Assembly (NCBI GenBank): GCA_026874595.1 | Contig: CM049308.1 | Coordinates: 42,146,527 to 42,210,526 of the forward strand | Reading direction: 5' to 3' | Source of the DNA: Sipunculus nudus | Lineage: Eukaryota > Annelida > Sipuncula > Golfingiida > Sipunculidae | Length of the DNA stretch: 64,000 nucleotides | Part shown: in pieces, positions 49,926 through 60,523 of the stretch | Numbering within the stretch: position 1 is the stretch's first letter | Layout of the letters: each line of letters starts with the position of its first letter | Made by a program: the position numbers and the translations under genes | The notes under the pieces: model-generated | What the model saw: only the letters and a program-made list of their open reading frames with translations | Databases searched by the model: none | Told to the model about the DNA's origin: nothing

Positions 49926-52440
49926 ATTTGAATGTTAATTTTAATATTTATTTTAAAGCCTGGACAATAAAAGAATGAAAAGATTACTGAATGACGGACT
50001 CACTGAGTGAATGAATTAATATGTAAGACAAATTGTCACAAAGACTAGATGGTTTTTACAAAACGTACATAATGAACCACTCTTATTGATGAATGGATGG
50101 AAACATGCATGGACTTTTAACCGCAAAGACTATGTTATGTAGGCGTATTTATTTAATTATTATTAATTATTTTTTGCATGAGTGTTATGCCTAGAATTTT
50201 TAGACATTTTCTAAGAATATTTACTCAAATTCTAGAATAAGCACACAAAACGGTTAAACGTATGGTTTCGACTAAAACGGAAATCAAAGAGAAATGTTCT
50301 CAAACAATTAATTATGTCCTCATGAAATACTGGAGGCAAATCAATTCACTAATGTCTAAATGATATTTACATCTCAGTTTTGAAGTCCTTTGACAGAAGA
50401 AATTCTTAACGTATTGGTCAGCAATCCTGAACGTCTGTGGGCTTTCTGATCCAGCATTTGTCTGATTACCTATAATACCAGCGCCGCATGCATACAGTGT
50501 TTTATGTTTGATTTAACATAGATATGTGTCACTGATAAATATTATCTCTTATACCTATAAATCTATCACAGTTTAAAAAAAAAACAAATGTTGACAAGAA
50601 ACTGGTCTTAGACAACGTATAATATATGTATATGACATATAATAAGATGCATTTTCACAAAATTATATTTAGCTATGGTGACCAGCTACTTAAGGAAAAG
50701 AAGATGACCCAGTTTAAAATGTTTTCCCACCTTTTATAGACGTGCCTTTTTTAACGAATCGATCATTATTTTACTGGAGAGTGAATAAGATATTCACATG
50801 CGTGATTCGCGTAAAAAAGTAATCTGAAATAGAACCTATAAAATATTTGCTCTCCAAGGGTGCCGCTTAAAACATCAGAGTAATTTTGGTGACCCAGCAT
50901 TGATTTCACACCATGTTTCAACACCTTTTAATCACAAAGCCCATGCGTCCTTATTAGTGTGAAAATCAAAAGACAGTTGAGCAAAACAAAATAAACACCT
51001 TAATTATCAAAAACCGAATATGTAATGTTTATTTTACTTTTCAATTTATGTGGTTTATTATATGATCATTAACAAAATCACAATTAAAGAAATCATAAAG
51101 CATAATATCGTAAAGTTTAACCCAAGCTATTGTGAATTGAATATGCAATAAATAATTTTTTACTGACAATATTGAATCATTATATTCCTTTATTTGTAAC
51201 GTATTTGGTTTTTGCGTGTGATGTTGTTTTAATTCTAATTACAGAGAATGTAAAATATGTGAAGTCTCGTCTCGGAAAATGTTATGGTATATGCTTGTGT
51301 ACAAGACAACATATGTTCTCTGGAGATATTTCTGACCGAATGCTTGCAGCCATATTGAATGCTCCAAAAAACTGCTCGTGTGTGTAATTTTTGTTTTCAA
51401 GATATTAAGTTACTTGTTGAATATCCTGGATTCCATCATAGGTACTTTGTCTTTGTGTTTCTTTCAGGTCTTATCATGTCCCCTGCTTATCATGTCCCCT
51501 TGCATGGAGTAGTTGTGTGTAGGTGTGGCCAAAAGCAGGTCTTTAACTGGAAGTCCGGAGTGTTCATCACACATTTCTGTGTACTTTTAGAGCGGTTAGG
51601 GATCACTGAAATATTTTATAATATTATTTATGTGTTAGTGTGGTAGTCAACAAATTTGCATATTCATCTGCCTAGGAGGGGCTGTAAGGGACACCCCCTC
51701 CCCCATCCCGTTAAATTCTCAGGAACAGCAAGAGCAAGTATCCCAAAATGTTATGCCAAAATCAATGACATGTCAAATGTTGAAAGATTGAGTTTTTTTT
51801 TTGTGGCACCGACTTCATTGACCTGGTTAAACGAGCAAACACCTTTTAATTTTATCCCTTTTCAGCTTCTGCATCAAAATCTGTAATGATGAAACTGCAG
51901 GCCGAATGTTATAATTTTTCACAAGAATTATCCTTGGATAGGGTTGTCACAGTTATATAAGAATACACCGAGTACATTGATCAAGGAAAGCTGAAGTTGG
52001 TCTGTATCAAACTAAGTATCAAACTGAGGGCTGCAATAGTCTTTTCCTGCAAACCTGTTGTTTCAAATTCTGTAAAATTTGCACCAAAACCATTCTTAAA
52101 TGTCCTTCATTGATCAGAGTTTACTTAAATGATTTCGGCTGAATTATTTGACCGTTTTAAATAAAAGGACATTTATATAATTTAGTAAACAAAGCTAGTA
52201 CATTTGTTGTAGTAAAAGACTGAGCTCTCTTGGTAGAGAAGCAGAGGTCTACTGGCAATATAAAAGTTATTGGTCCATGTCTAACTTATGTGTAAGATAA
52301 ATGCACGAAAAAAAATATCTGTATTCTGGTTTTACTTTCAATAGACTAAACATTTTTGATAAAAATTTTATGAATATGACAGCATGAAAAAAAATCATTT
52401 TACCAGAGTTTTTCAGTGTGTGTAAACATTTTTAACAACA
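49926..52440. other. AT-rich DNA without recognisable genes
   Basis: Two small overlapping + strand frames (51172-51387 and 51359-51646) have no recognisable domain, are in different frames, and lack clear splice signals. No repeat structure stands out. Most of this is probably intron or intergenic DNA. Confidence 0.35.
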
Positions 52441-52450
52441 GGACAAGATA

Positions 52451-52640
52451 AACAGCTTGGCAGACTGCCAACTAATTCAGAGTTGGCGACAGGCGAAGAT
52501 CATGTCTGATTCTATAAACAGCTTGACAGACTGCCAACTAATTCAGAGTTGGCGACAGGCCAAAATTTTGTCTCTATCTATTTTTATCTTTAGCAGAACG
52601 CCAACTGTTTCAGATTAGGCAACAGGTTAAAAGTACAGTC
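52451..52640. repeat. ~65-bp tandem repeats, each with a GCCAACT/AGTTGGC hairpin
   Basis: Two close copies of 'aaacagcttggcagactg' + 'ccaactaattcagagttggc' + 'gacaggc' and a third diverged copy at about 52601-52630. The stem GCCAACT / AGTTGGC is a perfect 7-bp inverted repeat in the first two copies; the third keeps 'gccaactgtttcag'. Confidence 0.75.
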
Positions 52641-52859
52641 AGTGCAGCCCGGTAAAGGTCAGTAGCTACACCTGGCACTTAGCCACAACTAAGGGGCAAC
52701 TGCCTTGCTCAGTTGAGCTTTATCAGCGTTGTTGACCAAACTCAAGAACATTTCATGTATCAACCTGAAATGTTGGTTTGTCAATGCATCGTTGATGGCT
52801 GTCATCAACTTAAATGATTTTTGCACAGTGTATGTTCCTGTTTAAAACAGTTGTGATTT

Positions 52860-53100
52860 TTTATATCAGCCTGATATTAGGCATATGTGTACATTTTGGA
52901 CAGCTTCATCATGTACAATACCTGTGGCGCCATCTACAATTGTTTCATGTATCTATGCATATAGCCTAAGAGTGGTTTGAATCATCTTTCCGGAATTTAG
53001 TATGTCCATACATTTTGAATGGCTTTCTTATACACAAAACTGGTGGGGCCATTTACAATCAGTTTTGTGTTGTATATAAACTTTTTTACCAGGAGTGACG
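52860..53100. repeat. Diverged solo copy of the 280-bp repeat family
   Basis: 'tggcgccatctacaattgtt', 'agtggtttgaatcatctttc', 'agtatgtccatacattttga' and 'ggtggggccatttacaatca' match the order of words in the array at 17161-18900, about 34 kb away. Confidence 0.6.
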
Positions 53101-53143
53101 CTGTGTAATTGGTGCTTGCACTTGGGTTCAAAATGTTTGGTAC

Positions 53144-53672
53144 TTGTTATGTACATGTACGTGTCACACATTGTTAAAGGTGCTCTTTTTATTGTGTGAC
53201 ACGGGCGTAACTCATGTTGTAGCGCTCTTGCCTGGCCGCTTGTTACATTCTATGTTTAATCCGTACTGGTTGAACTTTTGTTGTCCTGCTGGCTTGATCG
53301 TGAGTCACATGTACACCATGATGTGTGGAGACACGCAGCGCTGTTTTTCTAGAGAATTCCTGAAGCGCCTGTTTACTGTGATTGTGAAAGATCTTATAGA
53401 CTGTTCGAGAAGTGGAAAATTCCCGGCTTGGGGTGAAGAGTATAAGGGGCTGTGTTTAAGCAGAGAAGATTTTCCAGCGGAGGCAAGAGCGTGTGTGAGT
53501 TTCTAGGGCCTTATCCGACGGATGCGGCAATTATAGATGTTCAAAGACTTTCTCCTGGATTTTATGCATTTGGACATCAGTTTACTTTCTGGGTTGTTGC
53601 GAAAACTTTCCACTGGACTGTTATTTTCCGAGAGTTTACATTTAAAGGACTTTGTGATGGTGTTGGTATCCA
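53144..53672 (+). pseudogene. Unrecognised coding-like stretch, possibly frameshifted
   Basis: Base composition rises from AT-rich to near-balanced, and two overlapping + frames are open: 53144-53506, then a second frame (from about 53452) that stays open past 53672. The first contains HMYTMMCGDTQRCFSREFLK; the second contains YPTDAAIIDVQRLSPGFYAF. Openness passes from one frame to the other around 53450-53510, which suggests a frameshift. The second frame reaches a splice-donor-like 'cag|gtactg' at 53671-53678. I recognise no domain. It could be a decayed transposon gene, or a real exon with an assembly indel. Confidence 0.3.
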
Positions 53673-53974
53673 GGTACTGTGCACATACATTATTTTCTGT
53701 GTGATTGTATTGACTTGTTGCTATACCGCTGTTTTACTGTATAATTGTATTGATTTAGTGTATTGTATTGTTAGGGTTGTTTTAAGAATAAATTATAGTT
53801 ACTTGTTAACAAAAAACCACTGACTTCTTTATTCATTCCCCTAGACATTTCACGCTGCCTAGTGTTACAGAATCTGATATGTTTTTATCTACGTTACAGG
53901 ATCTGTGTTCATCACGCATACGTGATCTGTTTATATAAGGTTCCGTAACAACATGTACTTGAAAAGCAATCGAG

Positions 53975-54660
53975 CACCTTTCGTATAATGATCAAGCATG
54001 TTATCATGGAAGCATTATTCTAACTGATGTATATCCCATTGCACAGGTTCGCATTAGGCCTGTAGGCCTTGTTTTTTATGAAATCCTGATTCTTGTCTAA
54101 TAAGAAGATATACTCTGCTAGATTTTTCAACATTTTGACAATATAGGATGATAAAAGGTGACCTCTTGACCTCTTTAATGATTTATTTAAACTACAATAA
54201 CTGACGGGCGATATAAGGTGATTTTACACTTGTTATCACACAACATCACTTCAAAAGCCAAAAAACTTTTAAATGTTGCTGAAAATATGCCATATCTTGA
54301 TTATTTTGTATACATATATGTAATGCATTCAAATTAATGGAATATAATAATTATTTTGCAATATATATAAATATATTCTATAAATAAGGGTTTTTTTTTA
54401 ATACAAAATGAATCAATATTTCAATATTCATCTCAAATAATTCATCAGAATTTGTTTGGGTATCTGTAGAAAGTTATATTTTGCCATTTTATTAGCACTT
54501 GGTAAATATTATGTGGCCAAAAGCCAGATCAAAAACCAAATTATTACCAAAAATAAAATTGTACATACAGTTCAGATGCTGTAGTAACTGAAAAACATAA
54601 CAGCATTTAGTCCCCCTATTTGGTAGTCAAACCCATTTTTGGGAGTCTGGCTCATGGACT
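53975..54660 (-). repeat. Dispersed repeat, copy 2 (inverted relative to 48056-48820)
   Basis: Reverse-complement match over nearly the full length, ending at 'ggctcatggact' (54649-54660), which corresponds to 'tccatgagcc' at 48057. Divergence is substantial (many substitutions and indels), so the copies are old. Confidence 0.75.
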
Positions 54661-55205
54661 AGGCGCAAGGTCCTACCTTATCAGGTTGCTTAACGGAATT
54701 ATCGTTTCACGCAGGATAAAAGCACCATATTTGGTATGAAGTATCTACAGGTCAATCCTGATCATTCCAGAGGGGGTGCCCACTCGAACACGGTTTCTGG
54801 TTCTTTCAGCAGGCCCGAGTTAAAAAAAACAGGATTTTACGTAAAGTTTCACAAGTTTACAACAATTTACGGAATGTTGTACACTCAATTGACTCTAAAA
54901 CTCATTTTAAATTAATCAATATACATAATAAGAACACCATTAGGAAATGTCATTACAGTTATCGTTGAAATTGTGACGAAAATCATGTTAAAGTATAATT
55001 GTAGGTCGCAAGAGGTTGAAAGGTCACGTCATCCTTTGATATGAAATTGTATCCTGTGAGAGTGTTTAAATGCCTTCATGTGCTGATGTGAAAATGTTGT
55101 AGAAGTTAAGAAAATATATCATTTCAATAAAAAATTAAAATTGCATTAATATTAGAATTATAAAGATTGACACCTATATAACTGACATATATAGGGAACA
55201 TACTA
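54661..55205. other. AT-rich DNA, nothing recognised
   Basis: No supported gene or repeat. Confidence 0.3.
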
Positions 55206-55206
55206 G

Positions 55207-55288
<82 letters not shown>
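55206..55288. repeat. (TA)n microsatellite, ~80 bp
   Basis: A long TA dinucleotide run with a single 'aaat' interruption near 55235. Confidence 0.95.
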
Positions 55289-55294
<6 letters not shown>

Positions 55295-55557
55295 CAGTGA
55301 AACCAGCCCTTTCGAAATCTTTATCTAAGTCGTTTGAGACAATTTATTTGTCCCACTTGGTTATTAATAATCAAGGCACAAATACATATTGATTATAAAA
55401 TCTGTTAAATGCTTTAATGAAAATGTGTCATGAAGCAATATTTGTGTACACTTGTCCAAAATAATATCTGTCTGGAGAGAAAAGGGCTACAAGCAAATCC
55501 ATTGAATTATCGAGTCTTATATATGGACTTATATAATGCGCTAATGGGCTGTTCTTC

Positions 55558-55558
55558 T

Positions 55559-55612
<54 letters not shown>
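55558..55612. repeat. Compound (CT)n(TA)n microsatellite
   Basis: About 12 CT followed by about 15 TA dinucleotides. ORFs crossing it on both strands are artefacts. Confidence 0.95.
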
Positions 55613-55614
<2 letters not shown>

Positions 55615-56839
55615 TATAAAGCAATACTGCATAACTGTTTGGTGATAAAGATCATACTAGTATAGAGGCGATCAGGGCAGCTCAGTGCATGATTGGAGTT
55701 TACATTGGCCGTCTACATGGACTGGACCAATATTTTTACTGGACAATATCTATATAGATTAAGAATTTAATCTGTAACATATCATACACTCGTCTTCTCT
55801 TCCAGCAAGACCATACGTTGGAATGCTGTCTCTGAATACGTAGTTACAAAAAAGACAGCCTATTGAAACAATTTGTTGAGCTGCCCAAATATTTGGTCAT
55901 TAAGAAACTGCGCATTAATGCATCTCAGTCACGACAAATGATATACAGACAAGTGAGACAATTCTCAGAATCGAAACATAAAGCAGCATTTGTTTACCCT
56001 TATCCTAAATAATATTTAAATGAAATGACAAATTTGGCTTGTGGCTTTGTTCAGATCTATGCACTTTGAGACTGTGGATAACTTTAGGGTACAAATTATG
56101 TTAAAAAGGAATTATGAAGAGCAGCTAGGTGCTTTATTCGTTTAGAATAAAGATGTCTAAAAAAGTCAGTATTATTATCGTTTAGCGTTGTTCAGACCAA
56201 GTTTTACATTCTAAATTGTTAAGACATAGGAGGAAATGTCCGACGGAGTTTACTTCAATTGTTTATGAGTAAAATGTAATACCATATTAATTAAGTCATT
56301 GTAGAAAACCATTATATAAACAAGACAGTTAGCTACATAACAAAAATGCAAGATTTATTGTAAAAAGTACAACAATATACCAAGAAGACTAAAAGACGAT
56401 GTATTGATTCATCTGCAATTAAATCATAGAAATTTAGAACGCGTAATTTCCGGCTCATAAAGAACATGACAGGATAATTGTAGAATGTTACGTTTTTATT
56501 TTGCTATGGTATTTAAGCGTTTAACATGACTATATGCGAAGTCTGGATCCAAAATTTAATTCAACTACAATGTCCGCGAAGACAGTAATCAATATTTTCT
56601 AATAGACAATACTCTTCAAATCAGACAAGATATATAAAGGATTATTAAACAAAAACTATGTGAATAAATGTTCCTCTTCACTAAAACATTTGTGTTACAT
56701 TTTTATTATGGTTGATGACCGCCATTTTGAGATCTGTCCTAAACACCTGACATTTGGTGTTATGTTGGCTTCTTGTACACATAAAAAAATTAAACATATT
56801 AGACTGGAGCGTAGTTTTCTTTGTCTTTAATTAAGTATA
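55613..56839. other. AT-rich DNA, nothing recognised
   Basis: No ORF of note, no repeat recognised. Confidence 0.35.
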
Positions 56840-57110
56840 CAATTTACAAAATTCTATCCAAATAAAGCGGATCCAAAGTTATTTTCTTTTCCCTGGCCCT
56901 TCATATTATTAGGCTAAATATTGTAATTTCGGTGAGCAAGGGCCAAATAGATGTAGGCGCTAAAACAAAACTAGTACGTATACTTCACCGGGGACCTCCT
57001 CTAAAATCAACCCCCTGGATGTACTCTATTCACTTACAAAGTTTGATTCTTTTATCCGATCTTAAACCTTATGGTCCTTATTTGACGCTAAGCCACCTGA
57101 CTAAAAGCAA
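56840..57110 (+). repeat. Dispersed repeat left of the Ngaro-like element (partner at 62500-62770)
   Basis: Shared words in order with 62500-62770: 'ggatc.aa.gttatttt.ctt', 'ggg.acc.cctctgaaat', 'tgtactctatc', 'tttgattcttttatccg' and 'ctgacgct.agccacctgac'. Same orientation, clearly diverged. Probably an older repeat family. Confidence 0.6.
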
Positions 57111-57375
57111 ATCTATATTGTACACCAATTTGCAAATGTAACTACCCAAGTTGTGTTCGAGAATCTGCCAGTACAACTAATATATCGCATTGTAACCTTT
57201 GGCTTATAACATTGCCGGTTTATTTGATAAAGCAGTCTGAAAGATTTTATTTTTATGTAATATTTCAATTTGTAGTGAATTTGGAAACAGGTGATGTATA
57301 TAAGTGGTTATTTGTCAACATGTCCTCGCAATCTAGTAACAAGGCGGCTATGAAAGTTAATAATATAATTCTAAT

Positions 57376-57510
57376 TAATGACGGCAAAGAGAGACAATAA
57401 AACCTGGGTTTAGGTGACTCGAGTTTGTTTATTCTCACACGTTGCACAATAGAATAAACATGCATTACGATTCGCATAGCTGCTAAATCAGGAAGCGCAA
57501 AACTCCCCCA
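57376..57510 (-). repeat. B2 split direct repeat (element 3' end)
   Basis: 135 bp, starting taatgacggcaaagagagac on the + strand and ending at 'gcgcaaaactccccca'. It differs from B1 (57882-58016) at one base that I noticed (ggtttaggtg versus ggtttgggtg). Left-flank DNA 'attctaat' directly abuts. Confidence 0.92.
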
Positions 57511-57660
57511 CATAACATAAATATAACATAAAATTCCAACACAACATAACACACAACTGTAATCCGAAGTATAAGAGCATATGAATATTAAAATCCATTC
57601 AGTTATCACAAAGAGTTTCTAGCGGTATAAATGGTCGTATCCCATGGTGGGAGGGAGGGA
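57511..57660. other. Unique spacer between A2 and B2
   Basis: About 150 bp, including 'cataacataaatataacata' and 'ggtgggagggagggag'; it has no partner elsewhere in the element. Confidence 0.6.
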
Positions 57661-57878
57661 GAATAGTATAAAACATTAACTAAGAAGCACGTCTGCTCGC
57701 TACGCTGCGCGTCACCAAGTGGTCTGGTGATCCTATTCAAGTAACCCTCCCCGCACGTACCTGCCTGGTCATGTGACACTCATGCCTGGTCATGTGACAT
57801 TACACTGCTGCATAAACACAGACACGTTGCCCCCTCCCCACCGTCATTAACAAAGGATTAATATCCTATCAATCCACC
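57661..57878 (-). repeat. A2 split direct repeat
   Basis: About 218 bp matching A1 (61841-62060) with few differences. It contains two tandem 'tgcctggtcatgtgacac/t' motifs and ends 'atcctatcaatccacc', immediately before B1. Confidence 0.92.
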
Positions 57879-57890
57879 ATTTAATGACGG
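57841..57890. promoter_or_regulatory. Candidate tyrosine-recombinase recombination site at the A2/B1 junction
   Basis: Perfect 10-bp inverted arms CCGTCATTAA (57841-57850, in A2) and TTAATGACGG (57881-57890, at the start of B1) surround a 30-bp centre. The centre itself holds AGGAT-taat-ATCCT (57854-57867). At the outer ends each repeat keeps only one arm: the A1 arm at 62023-62032 with no partner to its right, and the B2 arm at 57375-57384 with no partner to its left. The role is inferred. Confidence 0.55.
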
Positions 57891-58016
57891 CAAAGAGAGA
57901 CAATAAAACCTGGGTTTGGGTGACTCGAGTTTGTTTATTCTCACACGTTGCACAATAGAATAAACATGCATTACGATTCGCATAGCTGCTAAATCAGGAA
58001 GCGCAAAACTCCCCCA
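57882..58016 (-). repeat. B1 split direct repeat
   Basis: 135 bp, near-identical to B2. Followed (toward the ORFs) by the recombinase 3' end. Confidence 0.92.
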
Positions 58017-58059
58017 AACCACCCCAAACCCAGAATATTTTATATGTTGTTAATGAATA

Positions 58060-59085
58060 TTATTTCCCATGATTTTGGCCACTTAATTGTAACCTCTCCT
58101 CCACACTCGGCATTATATACTGTTGATATGCATGGCTGCGCCAGTCCCCATGTAATTTAATCAGTTCAACTGGAATATTACAATTGAAGGCAAGGGTAGC
58201 CCCTCCCCGACGAAAACTGTGCCCTGCATACTGATTCGGATTTTCTCCAGAAGCCCTTAATGCTGCCTTCAGTCTGTCCACTATTGAACGTTAAAACAGA
58301 ATTTGGAATCCTTGGCAGAGGAATTTTTAATGACCTTTCTCTGAACTGGATTGTCTTAGAACTGTTAATATGCACAATAACACAGCCTGGATGGAAGGAG
58401 AAACACTGCCTAGACAATAATATATCTGAATGACAACTGATTTGATCTGGAAGAAGATGGGATTTTCGCAGAAAACTGAAGAATGCTACCAAACACACTG
58501 CCCAAAAGCAAACATCCCTGGGCGAAGCAAGGTAAATTGTCTTAAGGATTCTCTTTAAAATGGGGACTGTAATTGGCAGTTTCCGTTGGGGAGCATCTCC
58601 CAATGTTCTGCGAACACCCCTCATCATAAGCTTCAACCCAGTAGCTTCCTGGAGCGGGTTCGGATAACCCGCCACCTCATGAACTAATCGAACAATGTTC
58701 AAATATTGCCTTATTGACGAGAAACACAATCTATACGCTAAGTAAGCTACATAAAAAAACAATTCCATTTTATTTAATGGCACCAACGGAATCTGTGCTT
58801 GCTTACAGTAATCTACATACGATTTAAGGTGAGTTTTGTACCCATTCTTTGTGGAATTAGCCAATGCCGCCGCCTGATAAGATGCCACAGTTTTGTCAAG
58901 CTCCTCAAGGAACTTGCACCTTGGTTGTTGGCTTACTGCAACAAAACATACACATAGATCTAAGTGACATATGTTTGTTAAAGGAAACAATTCAAGGTAA
59001 GAATCCAATTCTAACATGCTCCGGGAATAGATTGGATCATGCAAGCGTGATAAACAGTCCGCGACCTTGTTAACCTTGCCTTCTA
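58060..59085 (-). pseudogene. Tyrosine recombinase of Ngaro-like element, frameshifted
   Basis: The frame covering 59044-58178 encodes an N-terminal SAM-like helical core-binding region (KTVASYQAAALANSTKNGY; YVDYCKQ) and the start of the catalytic domain, including FFSFLRKSHLLP, where the first catalytic Arg lies. A frameshift near 58285-58300 moves the end into another frame (58281-58060). This holds the HxxR box (GHSFRRGGATLAF) and the tyrosine box (LHGDWRSHAYQQYI, Tyr nucleophile). All key residues of the R-HxxR-Y set therefore survive, but not in one frame. The enzyme would join element ends (circularisation and integration). Upstream, the same frame reaches back to about 59085 and carries the RNase H C-terminal block (VADCLSRLHDP), implying that in the ancestor RNase H and recombinase formed one polyprotein. 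Confidence 0.85.
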
Positions 59086-59639
59086 TGTGTTGCAGTCAGA
59101 TGAAAATTATACAGCGCTGACAACCAAAATAAGCCCCTCAGGGCAGTCATTACCAACTTATTCCTAGCTACACCCTTGTTTATATTTGAGACAGTTGTTT
59201 TGTTATCCGACATTATTATGACACGTCTATTACGCCACAGTGGTGCCCATCGGTGGGCTGATATAATCACTGCTAGCGTCTCTTTGGCATTAATTTGTAA
59301 ATTAGTACATGTAGGCAAATCACATGCCCAGTTACAATAGTACCAGTCTGTGCCAAATACTCCTGCACATCCCTGATTACAGGCGTTCGTGTAAACCCCT
59401 AGTACAGGTTTAGGATGTATAATAAATGCAACCCCATTAAAATACATGCTCCAATTATACCACCAATGGATATCACTTCTCATTTGATGGTCAAGCAGCC
59501 GCCGATCGTTTTTGTTCTTCATCATGTTAACAGCATCAATAAGTCTCCGGAGAAATACTCGCCCGCCTCTGACTACATATGCTGAATAGTTAAGTTTACC
59601 AATAAGACTTTGCAATTGGCGCTTTGTCATACGCTTCAA
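59070..59639 (-). pseudogene. RT connection and RNase H domain, degraded
   Basis: It opens with MTKRQLQSLIGKLNYSAYV, the conserved post-thumb block of DIRS/Ngaro RTs, and continues to RNase H. Here VYTNACNQGCAGVF replaces the usual 'vyTDAS..G.G.v', so the first acidic catalytic residue is Asn. The Glu (INAKETLAVI) and the second Asp (IIMSDNKTTVSNI) are kept. The frame ends at a TAA just after LTATH because of a frameshift near 59085; the RNase H C-terminus continues in the recombinase frame. This segment is in frame with the RT segment upstream, separated from it by a TAG stop at 59658-59660. Confidence 0.85.
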
Positions 59640-59657
59640 TGATATGCACTTAGCTAG

Positions 59658-60523
59658 CTACTCTCTTATGCTGCTGAGTTTATCCGCTGGCAAACTTAAA
59701 CACATTTTAATGCTATCTATATTAATCCCCAGAAAAGTTAAAAACTGGCAAGGCCCAACGACCTTATTCCAATTAACCATGAACCCAAGTTTCCTAAGCA
59801 TCCGAATCAAAGTGTACATACCCAAGGTACAGTCATTTTTAGTGTCAGAAATAATTAAAAAATCATTCAGATAAGCGATCACATTTCTAAACCCTTGATA
59901 AGCCATAAATCTTGTCACTGCTTGAGTCAAACGGTGAAATATTCCTGGCGCCCGTCTGGCACCGAACGGTAATTTAGTGTCATAGAAATATCTAGTTTTA
60001 CCATTCAAATCAGTCCACGAAAGTCCGGTAAATCTCTATGTTTAGATATCCTAACTGAACGATACGCAGATTTAAGATCCACTTTAGCCACGTATGCACC
60101 TGGCGTGATCAGATTAGCTGCATGATCTACTGTTTTGAACTTAGCTTGATACTCCCATTCAGCATAATCATTGACAGCCCTGCCTGCAGGCAGACTACAG
60201 TCATGAATGAGTCTTATTGTTCCATCCTCTTTCGGAATGGCACCGAGCGCACTAATGATACTAGGTTTAGTCTCACACCTAACATAATTTCCAAGTGATA
60301 TTTCTTTCATTATTTCTGTCTCCCTGGCCTCTCTATTTACCAAAACTGACTTATGATTATCCATATGCACTGATAAGGGCACTGCAGTATTACTTACTAT
60401 ATCAAAGCCTTTCTTTACGCCTTCACTTAAAAACTCTTTATCGGGATCATTGGTTTCTTTAAGATACCTTTGCCATTCTAATTCATTTAAACCCGACTGT
60501 TGTTGAACACAAACCCAGTCTAG
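59658..60523 (-). pseudogene. Reverse transcriptase of Ngaro-like element, frameshifted
   Basis: The N-terminal half is open from 60523 to 60005 and includes ALGAIPKEDGTIRLIHDCS and motif A AKVDLKSAYRSVRI (first catalytic Asp). A frameshift near 60028 moves the rest to a second frame (60008-59658) with motif B KLPFGARRAPGIF, motif C AYLNDFLII and LGINID. Motif C normally reads YxDD; here the first Asp is Asn, which should abolish polymerisation. The 60523 start follows directly, in the same frame, the TAG that ends the gag-like ORF. No protease lies between gag and RT, as usual in this order. Confidence 0.88.

Noticed and set aside
51172-51646. Two overlapping small ORFs
   Set aside because: Different frames, no domain, no convincing splice sites or composition change.
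8242-53672. Linking the exon at 7720-8241 with the coding-like stretch at 53144-53672 as one gene
   Set aside because: No acceptor with matching phase and no shared domain could be shown; distance and intervening repeats make this speculation.
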